Assembly (NCBI RefSeq): GCF_005146945.1
Contig: NZ_SWMS01000009.1
Location: forward strand, 124,001-188,000
DNA: 64,000 bases
Direction of reading: 5' to 3'
Source of the DNA: Prauserella endophytica
GTDB taxonomy: Bacteria > Actinomycetota > Actinomycetes > Mycobacteriales > Pseudonocardiaceae
In this document: positions 33,670 to 42,235 of the stretch, in pieces
Layout of the letters: each line of letters opens with the position of its first letter
Position numbering within the stretch: position 1 is the first letter of the stretch
Notes under the pieces: generated by a model
What the model was told of the DNA's origin: nothing
Database searches by the model: none
The model's input: only the letters and a program-made list of their open reading frames with translations
Position numbers and translations under genes: made by a program

Positions 33670-35952
33670 ATGTCCCGGCACTTCCTCGCGGAGGGTTCAC
33701 CCGAGCTCTCCGGAGGTGACTACGGCATCGTGGCCGTGGTCGCCGTGGTCGCCCTTGCTGCGCTCGTCATTGGCTATCTGCTGTTGAAGGAGGTCCTGGC
33801 CGCCGGTCAGGGCACCCAGAAGATGCAGGAGATCGCCAAGGCGGTGCAGGAAGGCGCGGCTGCCTACCTCAACCGGCAGCGGAACACCCTCGCCGTTTTC
33901 GGCGTGGTCGTGTTCCTCCTGCTGTTCGCACTCCCCGCGGAGGACTGGAACGAGCGGATAGGCCGTTCGCTGTTCTTCTTGGTCGGTGCGGTGTTCTCGT
34001 TCTCGATCGGCTACCTGGGCATGTGGTTGTCGACGAGAGCGAACGTCCGCGTCGCGGCAGCGGCACGCGAGTCCGGTGGCCGGGAGAAGGCGATGCGGAT
34101 CGCGTTCCGCACCGGTGGCGTAGTCGGCATGATCACGGTGGGACTCGGCCTCTTCGGCGCTGCCGTCGTTGTGCTCGTGTACGCGGGTCAGGCCCCGAAG
34201 GTCCTTGAGGGCTTCGGCTTCGGTGCGGCCCTGATCGCGATGTTCATGCGTGTCGGTGGCGGCATCTTCACCAAGGCCGCCGACGTCGGCGCCGACCTGG
34301 TCGGCAAGGTCGAGCAGAACATCCCCGAGGACGACCCGCGCAACGCGGCCACGATCGCCGACAACGTGGGCGACAACGTGGGTGACTGCGCCGGCATGGC
34401 GGCGGACCTGTTCGAGTCGTACGCGGTGACGTTGGTCGCCGCGCTCATCCTCGGCAGCGCCGCGTTCGGGGCGACGGGCTACGGCCTGGTGTTCCCGCTG
34501 ATCATCCCGGCGATCGGCGTGATCACGGCCGTGATCGGCATCTACATCACGCGGGCGAGGGCGGGCGAGAGCGGCCTGACGACGATCAACCGCTCCTTCT
34601 ACATCTCGGCAGTCATCTCCGCGGTGCTCTCCGCCATCGCGGCGTTCGTGTTCCTGCCCAGCTCGTTCGACGGCGCCGAGGGCAACCCGGCCGTCATCGC
34701 GACGGTCTCCGTGATCATCGGTATCGCGCTCGCCGGCGTGATCCTGTGGCTGACGGGCTACTACACCGGCACCGAGCACGGGCCGGTCAAGAACGTCGGC
34801 AAGACGTCGGAGACCGGTGCCGCCACGGTGATCCTCTCCGGCATCTCGGTCGGTTTCGAGTCGGCGGTGTTCACCGCGCTCGTCATCGGAGGCGCGGTGT
34901 ACGGGGCCTACCTGCTCGGTGGTGCCGTGGCGCTGTTCGCCGTCGCGCTCGCCGGGACGGGCCTGCTGACCACGGTCGGCGTCATCGTCGCGATGGACAC
35001 GTTCGGCCCGGTGTCGGACAACGCACAGGGCATCGCCGAGATGTCGGGCGATCTCGAGGAAGGCGAGGGCGTCCAGATCCTCACCGAGCTCGACGCGGTC
35101 GGCAACACGACGAAGGCGATCACGAAGGGCATCGCGATCTCGACCGCGGTGCTCGCCGCGACCGCGTTGTTCGGGTCCTACTCCGAGGCCATCCTCGGCG
35201 CGCTACGCGACGTGGGCACGGGTCTCTCGGACGTCCCGGAATCGTTCATCGACAGCATCATCGTGCCGAACACGCTGGTCGGCGTGATCGTCGGCGCGGC
35301 GGTCGTGTTCCTGTTCTCCGGTCTCGCCGTCAACGCGGTCTCGCGGGCTGCGGGCGCCGTGGTCTACGAGGTGCGGCGCCAGTTCCGCGACATCCCGGGG
35401 ATCATGGAGGGCACGACGCGGCCCGAGTACGGCAAGGTCGTGGACATCGTCACGCGCGACTCGCTGCGGGAGCTGGCCACGCCGGGTCTGCTCGCGGTGT
35501 TCGCGCCCATCGCGGTCGGCTTCGGTCTCGGCACCGGGGCGCTGGCCGGTTACCTGGGCGGTGCGATCGCCACCGGCACGCTGATGGCGGTGTTCCTCGC
35601 CAACTCCGGTGGTGCGTGGGACAACGCGAAGAAGCTGGTCGAGGACGGCCACCACGGTGGCAAGAACTCGGAGGCGCATGCCGCGACGGTCATCGGTGAC
35701 ACCGTCGGTGACCCGTTCAAGGACACGGCTGGCCCGGCGATCAACCCGCTGCTCAAGGTGATGAACCTGGTGTCGCTGCTGATCGCGCCCGCGGTCGTGC
35801 AGTTCACCGTCGGGGAGGACGCCTCGATCGGCGTCCGCATCGCCATCGCCCTGGTGTCCGTGGCCATCATCGTGGCCGCGATCGTGGTGTCGAAGCGCCG
35901 CGGTACGGCCATCGCCGAGACGCCTGCTCCCCAGCAGGCGACGAAGGCGTAG
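33670..35952 (+). CDS. hppA: K+-independent H+-translocating membrane pyrophosphatase
   Basis: A 760-residue protein with about 16 membrane helices that couples PPi hydrolysis to proton export. Catalytic motifs: DVGADLVGKVEQNIPEDDPR, ADNVGDNVGDCAGMAADL, and C-terminal DTVGDPFKDTAGPA. The residue that separates the two classes is Lys in GNTTKAI (about 482), which marks the K+-independent H+-pump type. ATG at 33670 has AGGAGG. It is monocistronic and ends before a strong hairpin. Together with soluble Ppa (52.2 kb) the cell has two PPi-consuming enzymes. Confidence 0.95.
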   Translation: MSRHFLAEGSPELSGGDYGIVAVVAVVALAALVIGYLLLKEVLAAGQGTQKMQEIAKAVQEGAAAYLNRQRNTLAVFGVVVFLLLFALPAEDWNERIGRSLFFLVGAVFSFSIGYLGMWLSTRANVRVAAAARESGGREKAMRIAFRTGGVVGMITVGLGLFGAAVVVLVYAGQAPKVLEGFGFGAALIAMFMRVGGGIFTKAADVGADLVGKVEQNIPEDDPRNAATIADNVGDNVGDCAGMAADLFESYAVTLVAALILGSAAFGATGYGLVFPLIIPAIGVITAVIGIYITRARAGESGLTTINRSFYISAVISAVLSAIAAFVFLPSSFDGAEGNPAVIATVSVIIGIALAGVILWLTGYYTGTEHGPVKNVGKTSETGAATVILSGISVGFESAVFTALVIGGAVYGAYLLGGAVALFAVALAGTGLLTTVGVIVAMDTFGPVSDNAQGIAEMSGDLEEGEGVQILTELDAVGNTTKAITKGIAISTAVLAATALFGSYSEAILGALRDVGTGLSDVPESFIDSIIVPNTLVGVIVGAAVVFLFSGLAVNAVSRAAGAVVYEVRRQFRDIPGIMEGTTRPEYGKVVDIVTRDSLRELATPGLLAVFAPIAVGFGLGTGALAGYLGGAIATGTLMAVFLANSGGAWDNAKKLVEDGHHGGKNSEAHAATVIGDTVGDPFKDTAGPAINPLLKVMNLVSLLIAPAVVQFTVGEDASIGVRIAIALVSVAIIVAAIVVSKRRGTAIAETPAPQQATKA

Positions 35953-35965
35953 CGCCACCCGCTGT

Positions 35966-35998
35966 CCGGGCCCGGAGCGCTCGTCGCTCCGGGCCCGG
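35966..35998 (+). terminator. hppA terminator
   Basis: Perfect 14-bp GC stem (35966-35979 and 35985-35998) with loop CTCGT, 14 bp after the hppA stop, followed by CTTGTGT rather than a T-run. Confidence 0.8.
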
Positions 35999-36096
35999 CT
36001 TGTGTCCGCGGCGGGGTCGCTTGCGGGCTGTGACACGACCGGTACCGTCGGACGGGATCGTGCTCGATTGGACACCGTGTGTCAGGAGGTGTGGGC

Positions 36097-36726
36097 GTGC
36101 GGCCGCGGATGACCGTTCTCGCCGCTGTGATGCTGGCCCTTGGGGGCCTGGGACTCGCAGGGTGTGGTCAGCCGAGAACGCAGCCCGGCGCCCAGCAGGC
36201 GGCCGAGTCCTCGGGCCCCGGCCTGACGGCCGAGGAGGTGCGCCGCGAGGACGCCACCACCGCGTGGGCGGGCGGCTACTGCGCCGCGGTGTCGGAGCTG
36301 GTGCGCTCGTTCTCGCGGATGCCGAGCATCGACCCGACCACGCCGCAGCAGGCCTCGCGGACGTCGAGTGAGCTGCTCGGCGTGATGATCGGGGGCCTTG
36401 ACCGCACGATCGAAGGGCTTGACCGGCTCAGCCGGGCCCCGTTGTCCGACGGGGAGCGCATCAAGGCGCAGGCCGTCTCCAGGTACGTGGGCATCCGGGA
36501 CCGTGCCGTGGGAGCGAAGCAGCAGCTCGACGCGGCCACCACCGAGGAGGCCAGCAGGGCGGCGATCGGCTCGGTGCGCGCGCCACTGGAGGAGATCGGC
36601 CGGATCAGCCTGCTGGACGGTTTCGACGCCGTGCCGGAGCTGAAGGAGGCGAGCCTGCGGGCGCCGCAGTGCAAGGAGCTCACCGACTCCCGTGAGACGG
36701 CGAGGTTCGACCCGGGGGCCTCGTAG
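36097..36726 (+). CDS. Putative lipoprotein
   Basis: A 209-residue lipoprotein of unknown function. The signal peptide MTVLAAVMLALGGLGLAGC ends in lipobox LAGC, followed by a Gln/Pro-rich linker and a helical domain (about 45-195) with two Cys (GYCAAV and APQCKEL). AGGAGGT stands 6 bases before the GTG at 36097, which I prefer over the GTG at 36079. Related lipoproteins occur beside hppA or topA in actinobacteria, but I do not recognise a family. Confidence 0.78.
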   Translation: MRPRMTVLAAVMLALGGLGLAGCGQPRTQPGAQQAAESSGPGLTAEEVRREDATTAWAGGYCAAVSELVRSFSRMPSIDPTTPQQASRTSSELLGVMIGGLDRTIEGLDRLSRAPLSDGERIKAQAVSRYVGIRDRAVGAKQQLDAATTEEASRAAIGSVRAPLEEIGRISLLDGFDAVPELKEASLRAPQCKELTDSRETARFDPGAS

Positions 36727-36731
36727 CGCGA

Positions 36732-36756
36732 GCCTGGGGACCGCGGTTCCCCAGGC
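36732..36756. terminator. Hairpin between convergent genes
   Basis: GCCTGGGGA (36732-36740) pairs with TCCCCAGGC (36748-36756), loop 7 nt. It sits between the lipoprotein stop (36726) and the MerR-type regulator stop (36763), so it can end both transcripts. Confidence 0.65.
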
Positions 36757-36762
36757 CCGGTG

Positions 36763-37515
36763 CTAACTCAGGCGGGCCTGCGCGTAGGCCGCCATGGTGT
36801 CGCGCAGGTAGGCCGCAAGGCCCGGCGCGACCTCGTCGATGCTCGCGGTGAACCGCGGGTCGTCGACGTAGAGCCTGCCGAGGCCCGTGTAGGACTCCCG
36901 GTTCGGAGTCCAGAAGTGGCACAGCCACCGGTAGTGGGCGTCGGTCGCCTCGATCGCACGCGGGTCGTCCGGCGCGACGCCCTCGCGCATCAGCTCGGCG
37001 AGCCGCGCCGAGGCGTCGGCTCCCGCCTGCTGGACCGCCTGCCACTTCTCGTCCGACCAGCCCTTCACGCGCTCGTGGGACGCGAGCGAGCCGGGCCAGC
37101 GCTCCTCCGCCTCCTCGGCGAGCCGCTGTGCCTGCTCGGAGTGCCGCTCGAAGCCGGTGTACAGCTCATCGGCGTTCACAGTGTTCCCTCCCTCCAGTTT
37201 CTCGATCGTTCTCCGTACGGTCCTGGCGAGCCGGTCGAACCGGTCCCGTTCCGCCGTCAGCCACTCGTGGTGCACCTTGAGTGCGGCGAGCCGGTCGGTC
37301 TGCCGATCGAGGATGTCCCCGATCGCGTCCAGCCCCAGGCCCAGCTCCCGCAGCACGAGGATCTGCTGCAGGCGCAGCAGTTGGTCCTCCTCGTAGTAGC
37401 GGTAGCCGTTGCCGCCGACGTAGGCGGGCGGCAACAGGCCGATCTCGTCGTAGTGCCGCAGGGTGCGCGAGGTCACTTTCGCGATCCGCGCGACCTGGAC
37501 GATCGAGTAGGCCAT
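36763..37515 (-). CDS. MerR-family regulator with TipAS-like effector domain
   Basis: A 250-residue regulator. The N-terminal MerR helix-turn-helix (YSIVQVARIAKVTSRTLRHYDEIGLLPP) leads into a dimerisation coiled coil and a C-terminal TipAS-like domain (about 125-250; EEAEERWPGS, WTPNRESYTGLGRLYVDDPRF). TipA proteins bind thiopeptide antibiotics and activate transcription. I chose ATG at 37515 since its promoter ends 7 bases upstream. No obvious target gene is adjacent; the downstream gene is convergent. Confidence 0.9.
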   Translation of the reverse strand: MAYSIVQVARIAKVTSRTLRHYDEIGLLPPAYVGGNGYRYYEEDQLLRLQQILVLRELGLGLDAIGDILDRQTDRLAALKVHHEWLTAERDRFDRLARTVRRTIEKLEGGNTVNADELYTGFERHSEQAQRLAEEAEERWPGSLASHERVKGWSDEKWQAVQQAGADASARLAELMREGVAPDDPRAIEATDAHYRWLCHFWTPNRESYTGLGRLYVDDPRFTASIDEVAPGLAAYLRDTMAAYAQARLS

Positions 37516-37522
37516 GCGGACA

Positions 37523-37553
37523 ACGGTAGAGGTTGACGCCGCGTCAACCTCAA
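37523..37553 (-). promoter_or_regulatory. MerR-type promoter with 19-bp spacer and perfect operator dyad
   Basis: Minus-strand -35 TTGAGG (37548-37553), 19-bp spacer, -10 TACCGT (37523-37528). The dyad (arms 37529-37539 and 37541-37551, GAGGTTGACGC around one base) fills the spacer, as in mer and tipA promoters. The -10 ends 7 bases before the ATG, so the regulator mRNA would be leaderless and autoregulated. Confidence 0.85.
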
Positions 37554-37571
37554 GTCCGAAAATCGAGCCGA

Positions 37572-38387
37572 TCAGGCCGGCTTGGGCAGTGTGCAGGCCG
37601 GGCGCTCCAGTTCGATCTCGCTCGCCGGCGTCAGGCAGCCGTAGAGGCGGTACGTCTGCTGGCCGTACTTGGCGCCGTGCCGCACCGTGACCTGTCCGTT
37701 CGCGCCGACCTCGCACGGGTTGTTCATCGTGCACCGGTCGCCGTTCTCGTTGGCCGTGTTGTTCACGCCCACGACCTGGCGGCTGGCGGTGTCGATGATC
37801 GGGGAGCCCGACGTGCCGCCGATGGTCTGGCACTCGGGCGTGTACCGGATCGAGTCGCGCCAGGTGTAGCCGCCCTCGCGCAGCTCGCGGACGAACCCGT
37901 CGACGGAGCACGCGTACGTCTTCTTCCAGTATCCGGAGGCCACGGTGATGCCCGTACCCGCTCCGGGTCGCTCCTCGGAGAGCTCGAGCGGGGCGATGCC
38001 GTGGTCGCGCTGGATGTCGGCGTAGGTGGTGCCGAGCTGGTACACCGACGCGTCGGTGCCCGTCATCGTCGCGTACAGCAGCTTCGTCGCCCGCAGGGTC
38101 GTCACCTCGCGTCCGTCACCGGCGAGCAGGGTGAACGTCCGCTGGGACGGCCGGTCGACGATTACCTCGCCCGGCTGCGGGAAGCCTTCCTCCAGGCAGT
38201 GCCCGTTGGACAGCACCAGCGCGGGCGCGGTGGCCGGGGCGCCGGCGAGCCGCACGACCGAGCCCGAGCAGTTCGACAGGGCGACCGTGCCCGTCAGGTC
38301 GACGGTCTCCGCGCTTGCCGGAGGCGCTGTGACCAGTGCGAACGTGAAGATCGTGGCCAGCAGGACGCCGAGCGGGCGGCGGAACAT
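37572..38387 (-). CDS. Secreted trypsin-like serine protease (S1)
   Basis: A 271-residue exported protein: signal peptide RRPLGVLLATIFTFALVTA cleaved near ASA-ETV, then a trypsin-like domain with His in SNGHCLEE, Asp in GTDASVYQL and Ser in GGTSGSPII. Several Cys probably form disulfides (for example in YACSVDG, TPECQTI and YGCLTPA). ATG at 38387 has AAAGGA at 8-base spacing. Substrate unknown. It lies between the MerR-type gene and divergent topA. Confidence 0.88.
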   Translation of the reverse strand: MFRRPLGVLLATIFTFALVTAPPASAETVDLTGTVALSNCSGSVVRLAGAPATAPALVLSNGHCLEEGFPQPGEVIVDRPSQRTFTLLAGDGREVTTLRATKLLYATMTGTDASVYQLGTTYADIQRDHGIAPLELSEERPGAGTGITVASGYWKKTYACSVDGFVRELREGGYTWRDSIRYTPECQTIGGTSGSPIIDTASRQVVGVNNTANENGDRCTMNNPCEVGANGQVTVRHGAKYGQQTYRLYGCLTPASEIELERPACTLPKPA

Positions 38388-38631
38388 CGAGGAGGTCCTT
38401 TCGGTCGGCGGGCTCGTGGGACGGAGCGTAGTGGTTCGGCTACCCGGGAGCCTGGGCGACGTGAGGTCCACGTCACGTGCTAGGTGTGGAAGGGAAACGT
38501 CACGGCTGCACACGGCGATGCGCTTGACACACGCTTTACGGCGTGTTGAGCCACCTGAGAAGACGCCGTCGCCCGTGAGAGTGCACACTGGCGGGTCGAA
38601 CAGGTGAGTTACCGAGCGGAGAGCGGACAGC

Positions 38632-41454
38632 GTGGCTGGATCGACAGAGAGCACTGCGGCGCGCGGCGCCACCGTGGGGGGCGGTGGTCGGGCGAAGGGC
38701 AGGCCGAAGAAGAGTGCCGCGGCCAACGGCAGCGGCCGTCGACGGCTGGTGATCGTCGAGTCGCCCACCAAGGCGCGCAAGATCGCCCCCTACCTCGGCC
38801 GTGACTACGTCGTCGAGTCGTCCCGTGGGCACATCCGCGACCTGCCGCGTGGAGCCGCCGACGTGCCTGCCAAGTACAAGGGCCAGCCGTGGGCGAGGCT
38901 TGGCGTGGACGTCGACAACGACTTCGAGCCCCTCTACGTCGTCTCACCGGACAAGAAGGCCACGGTCACCGAGCTGAAGAGCCTGCTCAAGGACGTCGAC
39001 GAGCTCTACCTCGCCACCGACCCCGACCGCGAGGGCGAGGCGATCGCGTGGCATCTGCTCGAAGCGCTCAAGCCCAAGATCCCGGTCCGCAGGATGGTGT
39101 TCCACGAGGTCACCGAGCAGGCCATCCGCTCAGCGGCCGAGAACACCCGTGAGCTCGACCCCGACCTGGTCGACGCGCAGGAGACCCGCCGCATCCTCGA
39201 CCGGCTCTACGGCTACGAGGTCTCACCGGTGCTGTGGAAGAAGGTCATGCCGAGGCTCTCGGCGGGCCGCGTCCAGTCGGTGGCCACGCGGGTGATCGTC
39301 GAGCGCGAACGCGAGCGGATGCGCTTCACGTCGGCGTCGTACTGGGACATCTCGGCGACGATGGACGCCGGTGCGGAGGCCAGCCCGCGTACCTTCCCGG
39401 CCCGGCTCACCGCCGTGGCCGGCTCCCGGCTCGCGACCGGCCGCGACTTCGGCCCCGACGGGCAGCTCAAGGCGTCCGCGCGCGACGTCCGCATCCTCGA
39501 CGAGGCCGAGGCCGGCCGGCTGGCGCAGGCGCTGCACCAGCGGGACTTCGCGGTCACCAGCGTCGAGGAGAAGCCGTACACGCGGCGGCCGTACGCGCCG
39601 TTCATGACCTCGACACTGCAGCAGGAGGCGGGCCGCAAGCTCCGCTTCTCGTCCGAGCGCACGATGCGCATCGCGCAGCGGCTCTACGAGAACGGCTACA
39701 TCACCTACATGCGTACCGACTCGACGACCCTGTCGGAGACGGCGCTGACCGCGGCCCGCAACCAGGCGACCGACCTCTACGGCTCCGAGTACGTGTCGCC
39801 GAGCCCCAGGCAGTACACGCGCAAGGTGAAGAACGCGCAGGAGGCCCACGAGGCGATCCGCCCCGCGGGCGAGGTTTTCCGCACGCCGGGCCAGGTGGCC
39901 GGCGAGCTGGAGACCGACGAGTTCCGGCTCTACGAGCTGATCTGGCAGCGCACCATCGCCTCGCAGATGGCCGACGCCAAGGGCACCACGATGTCGGTGC
40001 GCATCACCGGCACGGCCACCAGCGGAGAGGAGTGTGTGTTCTCCGCGTCCGGCCGCACCATCACCTTCGCGGGCTTCCTCAAGGCCTACGTCGAGTCGGT
40101 GGACACCGAGACGGGCGGCGAGGCCGACGACAAGCAGAGCAGGCTCCCGCAGCTGCGTGAGGGCCAGGAGCTGACGGCGACGGAGCTGTCGCCGGACGGG
40201 CACGCGACGTCGCCGCCCGCGCGCTACAGCGAGCCCGCGCTGGTGAGCAAGCTCGAGGAGCTCGGCATCGGCAGGCCCTCGACGTACGCCTCGATCATCA
40301 AGACCATCCAGGACCGCGGCTACGTGTGGAAGAAGGGCTCCGCACTGGTGCCCTCGTGGATCGCGTTCTCGGTGGTCGGCCTGCTCGAGCAGCACTTCGA
40401 GCGGCTGGTCGACTACGACTTCACCGCCGCCATGGAGGACGAGCTCGACCGGATCGCGTCAGGTGATGAGCAGCGCACGCGCTGGCTGTCGAAGTTCTAC
40501 TTCGGCGGCGACATGGGCGTCGACGGCTCGATCGGGCGGCTCGGCGGGCTCAAGAAGCTCGTCGGCTCCGGCGTCGAGGACATCGACGCCCGCGAGATCA
40601 ACTCGATCAAGCTCTTCGACGACACCGAGGGGCGCGCGGTCGTGGTGCGGGTCGGCCGCTACGGCCCTTACCTGGAGCGCGAGGTCGACGGCGAGTCGCA
40701 GCGCGCGAACCTGCCGGAGGACCTGCCGCCGGACGAGCTGACCCTGGAGATCGCCGAGCGGCTGTTCGCGACGCCGCAGGAGGGTCGCGTACTGGGCACC
40801 GACCCGGTCAGCGGCCACGAGATCGTGGCCAAGGAGGGCCGGTTCGGGCCGTACGTGACCGAGATCCTGCCGGAGCCCGAAGAGGCCGAGGGAGGCACTG
40901 CCGGCAAGAAGACCAGCAAGGCCAAGAAGCCGAAGCCGCGCACGGCGTCGCTGTTCAAGTCGATGACGATCGAGGAGATGACCCTCGACGACGCGCTGAA
41001 GCTGCTGTCGCTGCCAAGGGTGGTCGGCAAGGACCCGGAGAGCGGCGACGAGATCACCGCGCAGAACGGGCGCTACGGGCCGTACCTGAAGAAGGGCACC
41101 GACTCGCGCTCGCTCTCGACGGAGGAGCAGATCTTCGACATCACGCTCGAGGAGGCGCTCAAGATCTATGCCGAGCCGAAGCGCAGGGGACGCCAGGCGG
41201 TCGCGAAGCCGCCGCTGAAGGAGCTCGGCGAGGACCCGGCCTCCGGCAAGCCGATGGTGGTCAAGGACGGCCGCTTCGGCCCGTATGTCACCGACGGTGA
41301 GTACAACGCGTCACTGCGGAAGTCGGACACGGTTGAGGACCTGACCGTGGAAAGGGCTGCCGAGCTGCTGGCCGAGAAGCGGGCGAAGGGTCCGGCGCCG
41401 AAGAAGAAGAGCACCACCCGCAAGAAGGCGTCCACGGCGAAGTCCAAGTCGTGA
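38632..41454 (+). CDS. topA: DNA topoisomerase I (type IA)
   Basis: A 940-residue enzyme that relaxes negative supercoils. TOPRIM begins VIVESPTKARKIAPYLG with DPDREGEAIAWHL; the active-site Tyr is in YITYMRTDST (about 359). The C-terminus has repeated TopoI_C_rpt units (DGRFGPYVTDGEYN, NGRYGPYLKKG) and ends in a Lys-rich tail (KKKSTTRKKASTAKSKS). No zinc fingers are present, as usual in actinobacteria. GTG at 38632 follows GGAGAGCGG. A TTGACA plus dyad (ACACGC-N6-GCGTGT, 38524-38546) lies about 90 bp upstream, but I could not find its -10. Confidence 0.95.
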   Translation: MAGSTESTAARGATVGGGGRAKGRPKKSAAANGSGRRRLVIVESPTKARKIAPYLGRDYVVESSRGHIRDLPRGAADVPAKYKGQPWARLGVDVDNDFEPLYVVSPDKKATVTELKSLLKDVDELYLATDPDREGEAIAWHLLEALKPKIPVRRMVFHEVTEQAIRSAAENTRELDPDLVDAQETRRILDRLYGYEVSPVLWKKVMPRLSAGRVQSVATRVIVERERERMRFTSASYWDISATMDAGAEASPRTFPARLTAVAGSRLATGRDFGPDGQLKASARDVRILDEAEAGRLAQALHQRDFAVTSVEEKPYTRRPYAPFMTSTLQQEAGRKLRFSSERTMRIAQRLYENGYITYMRTDSTTLSETALTAARNQATDLYGSEYVSPSPRQYTRKVKNAQEAHEAIRPAGEVFRTPGQVAGELETDEFRLYELIWQRTIASQMADAKGTTMSVRITGTATSGEECVFSASGRTITFAGFLKAYVESVDTETGGEADDKQSRLPQLREGQELTATELSPDGHATSPPARYSEPALVSKLEELGIGRPSTYASIIKTIQDRGYVWKKGSALVPSWIAFSVVGLLEQHFERLVDYDFTAAMEDELDRIASGDEQRTRWLSKFYFGGDMGVDGSIGRLGGLKKLVGSGVEDIDAREINSIKLFDDTEGRAVVVRVGRYGPYLEREVDGESQRANLPEDLPPDELTLEIAERLFATPQEGRVLGTDPVSGHEIVAKEGRFGPYVTEILPEPEEAEGGTAGKKTSKAKKPKPRTASLFKSMTIEEMTLDDALKLLSLPRVVGKDPESGDEITAQNGRYGPYLKKGTDSRSLSTEEQIFDITLEEALKIYAEPKRRGRQAVAKPPLKELGEDPASGKPMVVKDGRFGPYVTDGEYNASLRKSDTVEDLTVERAAELLAEKRAKGPAPKKKSTTRKKASTAKSKS

Positions 41455-41549
41455 CGCTGGGTGAGCGGTAGTGCGCCCCGTTGGCGGATGCGCGCCGTGA
41501 CCGGGTCGCTACCCTTGAGGAGCACGACAAGACCCGGCTAGGAGGACGC

Positions 41550-42110
41550 GTGGCCAACGGGGACGGTACTCAGGCGCCCGAGCCTCCGCAGTCGTTCAGC
41601 GACCCGCTGTCGGGCCTGGTCACCAGCGGCAAACCGGACTTCACGGCCACGACCCAGCGCGACCAGCCGACCGCGATGCCGCTCGCCATGCCGGTCGAGC
41701 CGGACCCGGACATGGTCAAGGGGATGGTCGACGCGGCGCTGGGTGACGAGACCCCGAAGCCGGAGGGGGCCGAGGCGACGGAGGCGACCGTCGAGGGCGG
41801 CGAGTCCCCGCCGCCGGGCGCTCCTGCTGGCGCCGCGCTGTCGGGCGAGGGCGGCCCTCCCGGTGTGTACTCCGGTCCCGATCGCTCACGCTGGCCCGCG
41901 CGTACCCAGCTGCTGCCCGAGATCCTGCGCAGGCGGCAGCGCAACCGGGTACGGGAGAGCCGGCCGTGGTCCGAGCGGCAGCTGATTCGCAGGCCGTCGA
42001 GCGGTTCGGCCGGGCTCGCCGTCGCTCTCGTATTGCTCACGGTGTTCGGGATCGTCGCGATTCAGTTCATCTCGAGTCTGGTCGAGAGCATTACCGGGCT
42101 TTTCAACTGA
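41550..42110 (+). CDS. Membrane protein of unknown function
   Basis: A 186-residue protein: a long disordered, acidic Pro/Glu/Gly-rich cytoplasmic part (1-130), a basic segment (ILRRRQRNRVRESRPW) and one C-terminal membrane helix (AVALVLLTVFGIVAIQFI). AGGAGG stands 4-5 bases before the GTG at 41550. It lies between topA and the MFS-kinase fusion in the same direction. I recognise no family; the layout suggests a tail-anchored protein. Confidence 0.75.
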   Translation: MANGDGTQAPEPPQSFSDPLSGLVTSGKPDFTATTQRDQPTAMPLAMPVEPDPDMVKGMVDAALGDETPKPEGAEATEATVEGGESPPPGAPAGAALSGEGGPPGVYSGPDRSRWPARTQLLPEILRRRQRNRVRESRPWSERQLIRRPSSGSAGLAVALVLLTVFGIVAIQFISSLVESITGLFN

Positions 42111-42235
42111 TCGAGCGGGCTGTTCGTCAGCGCTCGGTGCTGAATTGATCACCGCGGGTGTTTTACCCGGTACTCCGGCGCACGGTGCGTGTTGCGGGCT
42201 ACCCTGACCACACAACCGTGCCGGTGGCTATTGGG

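Noticed and set aside
38524-38546. TTGACA with an adjacent dyad (ACACGC-N6-GCGTGT) as the topA promoter
   Set aside because: No acceptable -10 at 16-19 bp; it may still be an operator, but I could not support a promoter.
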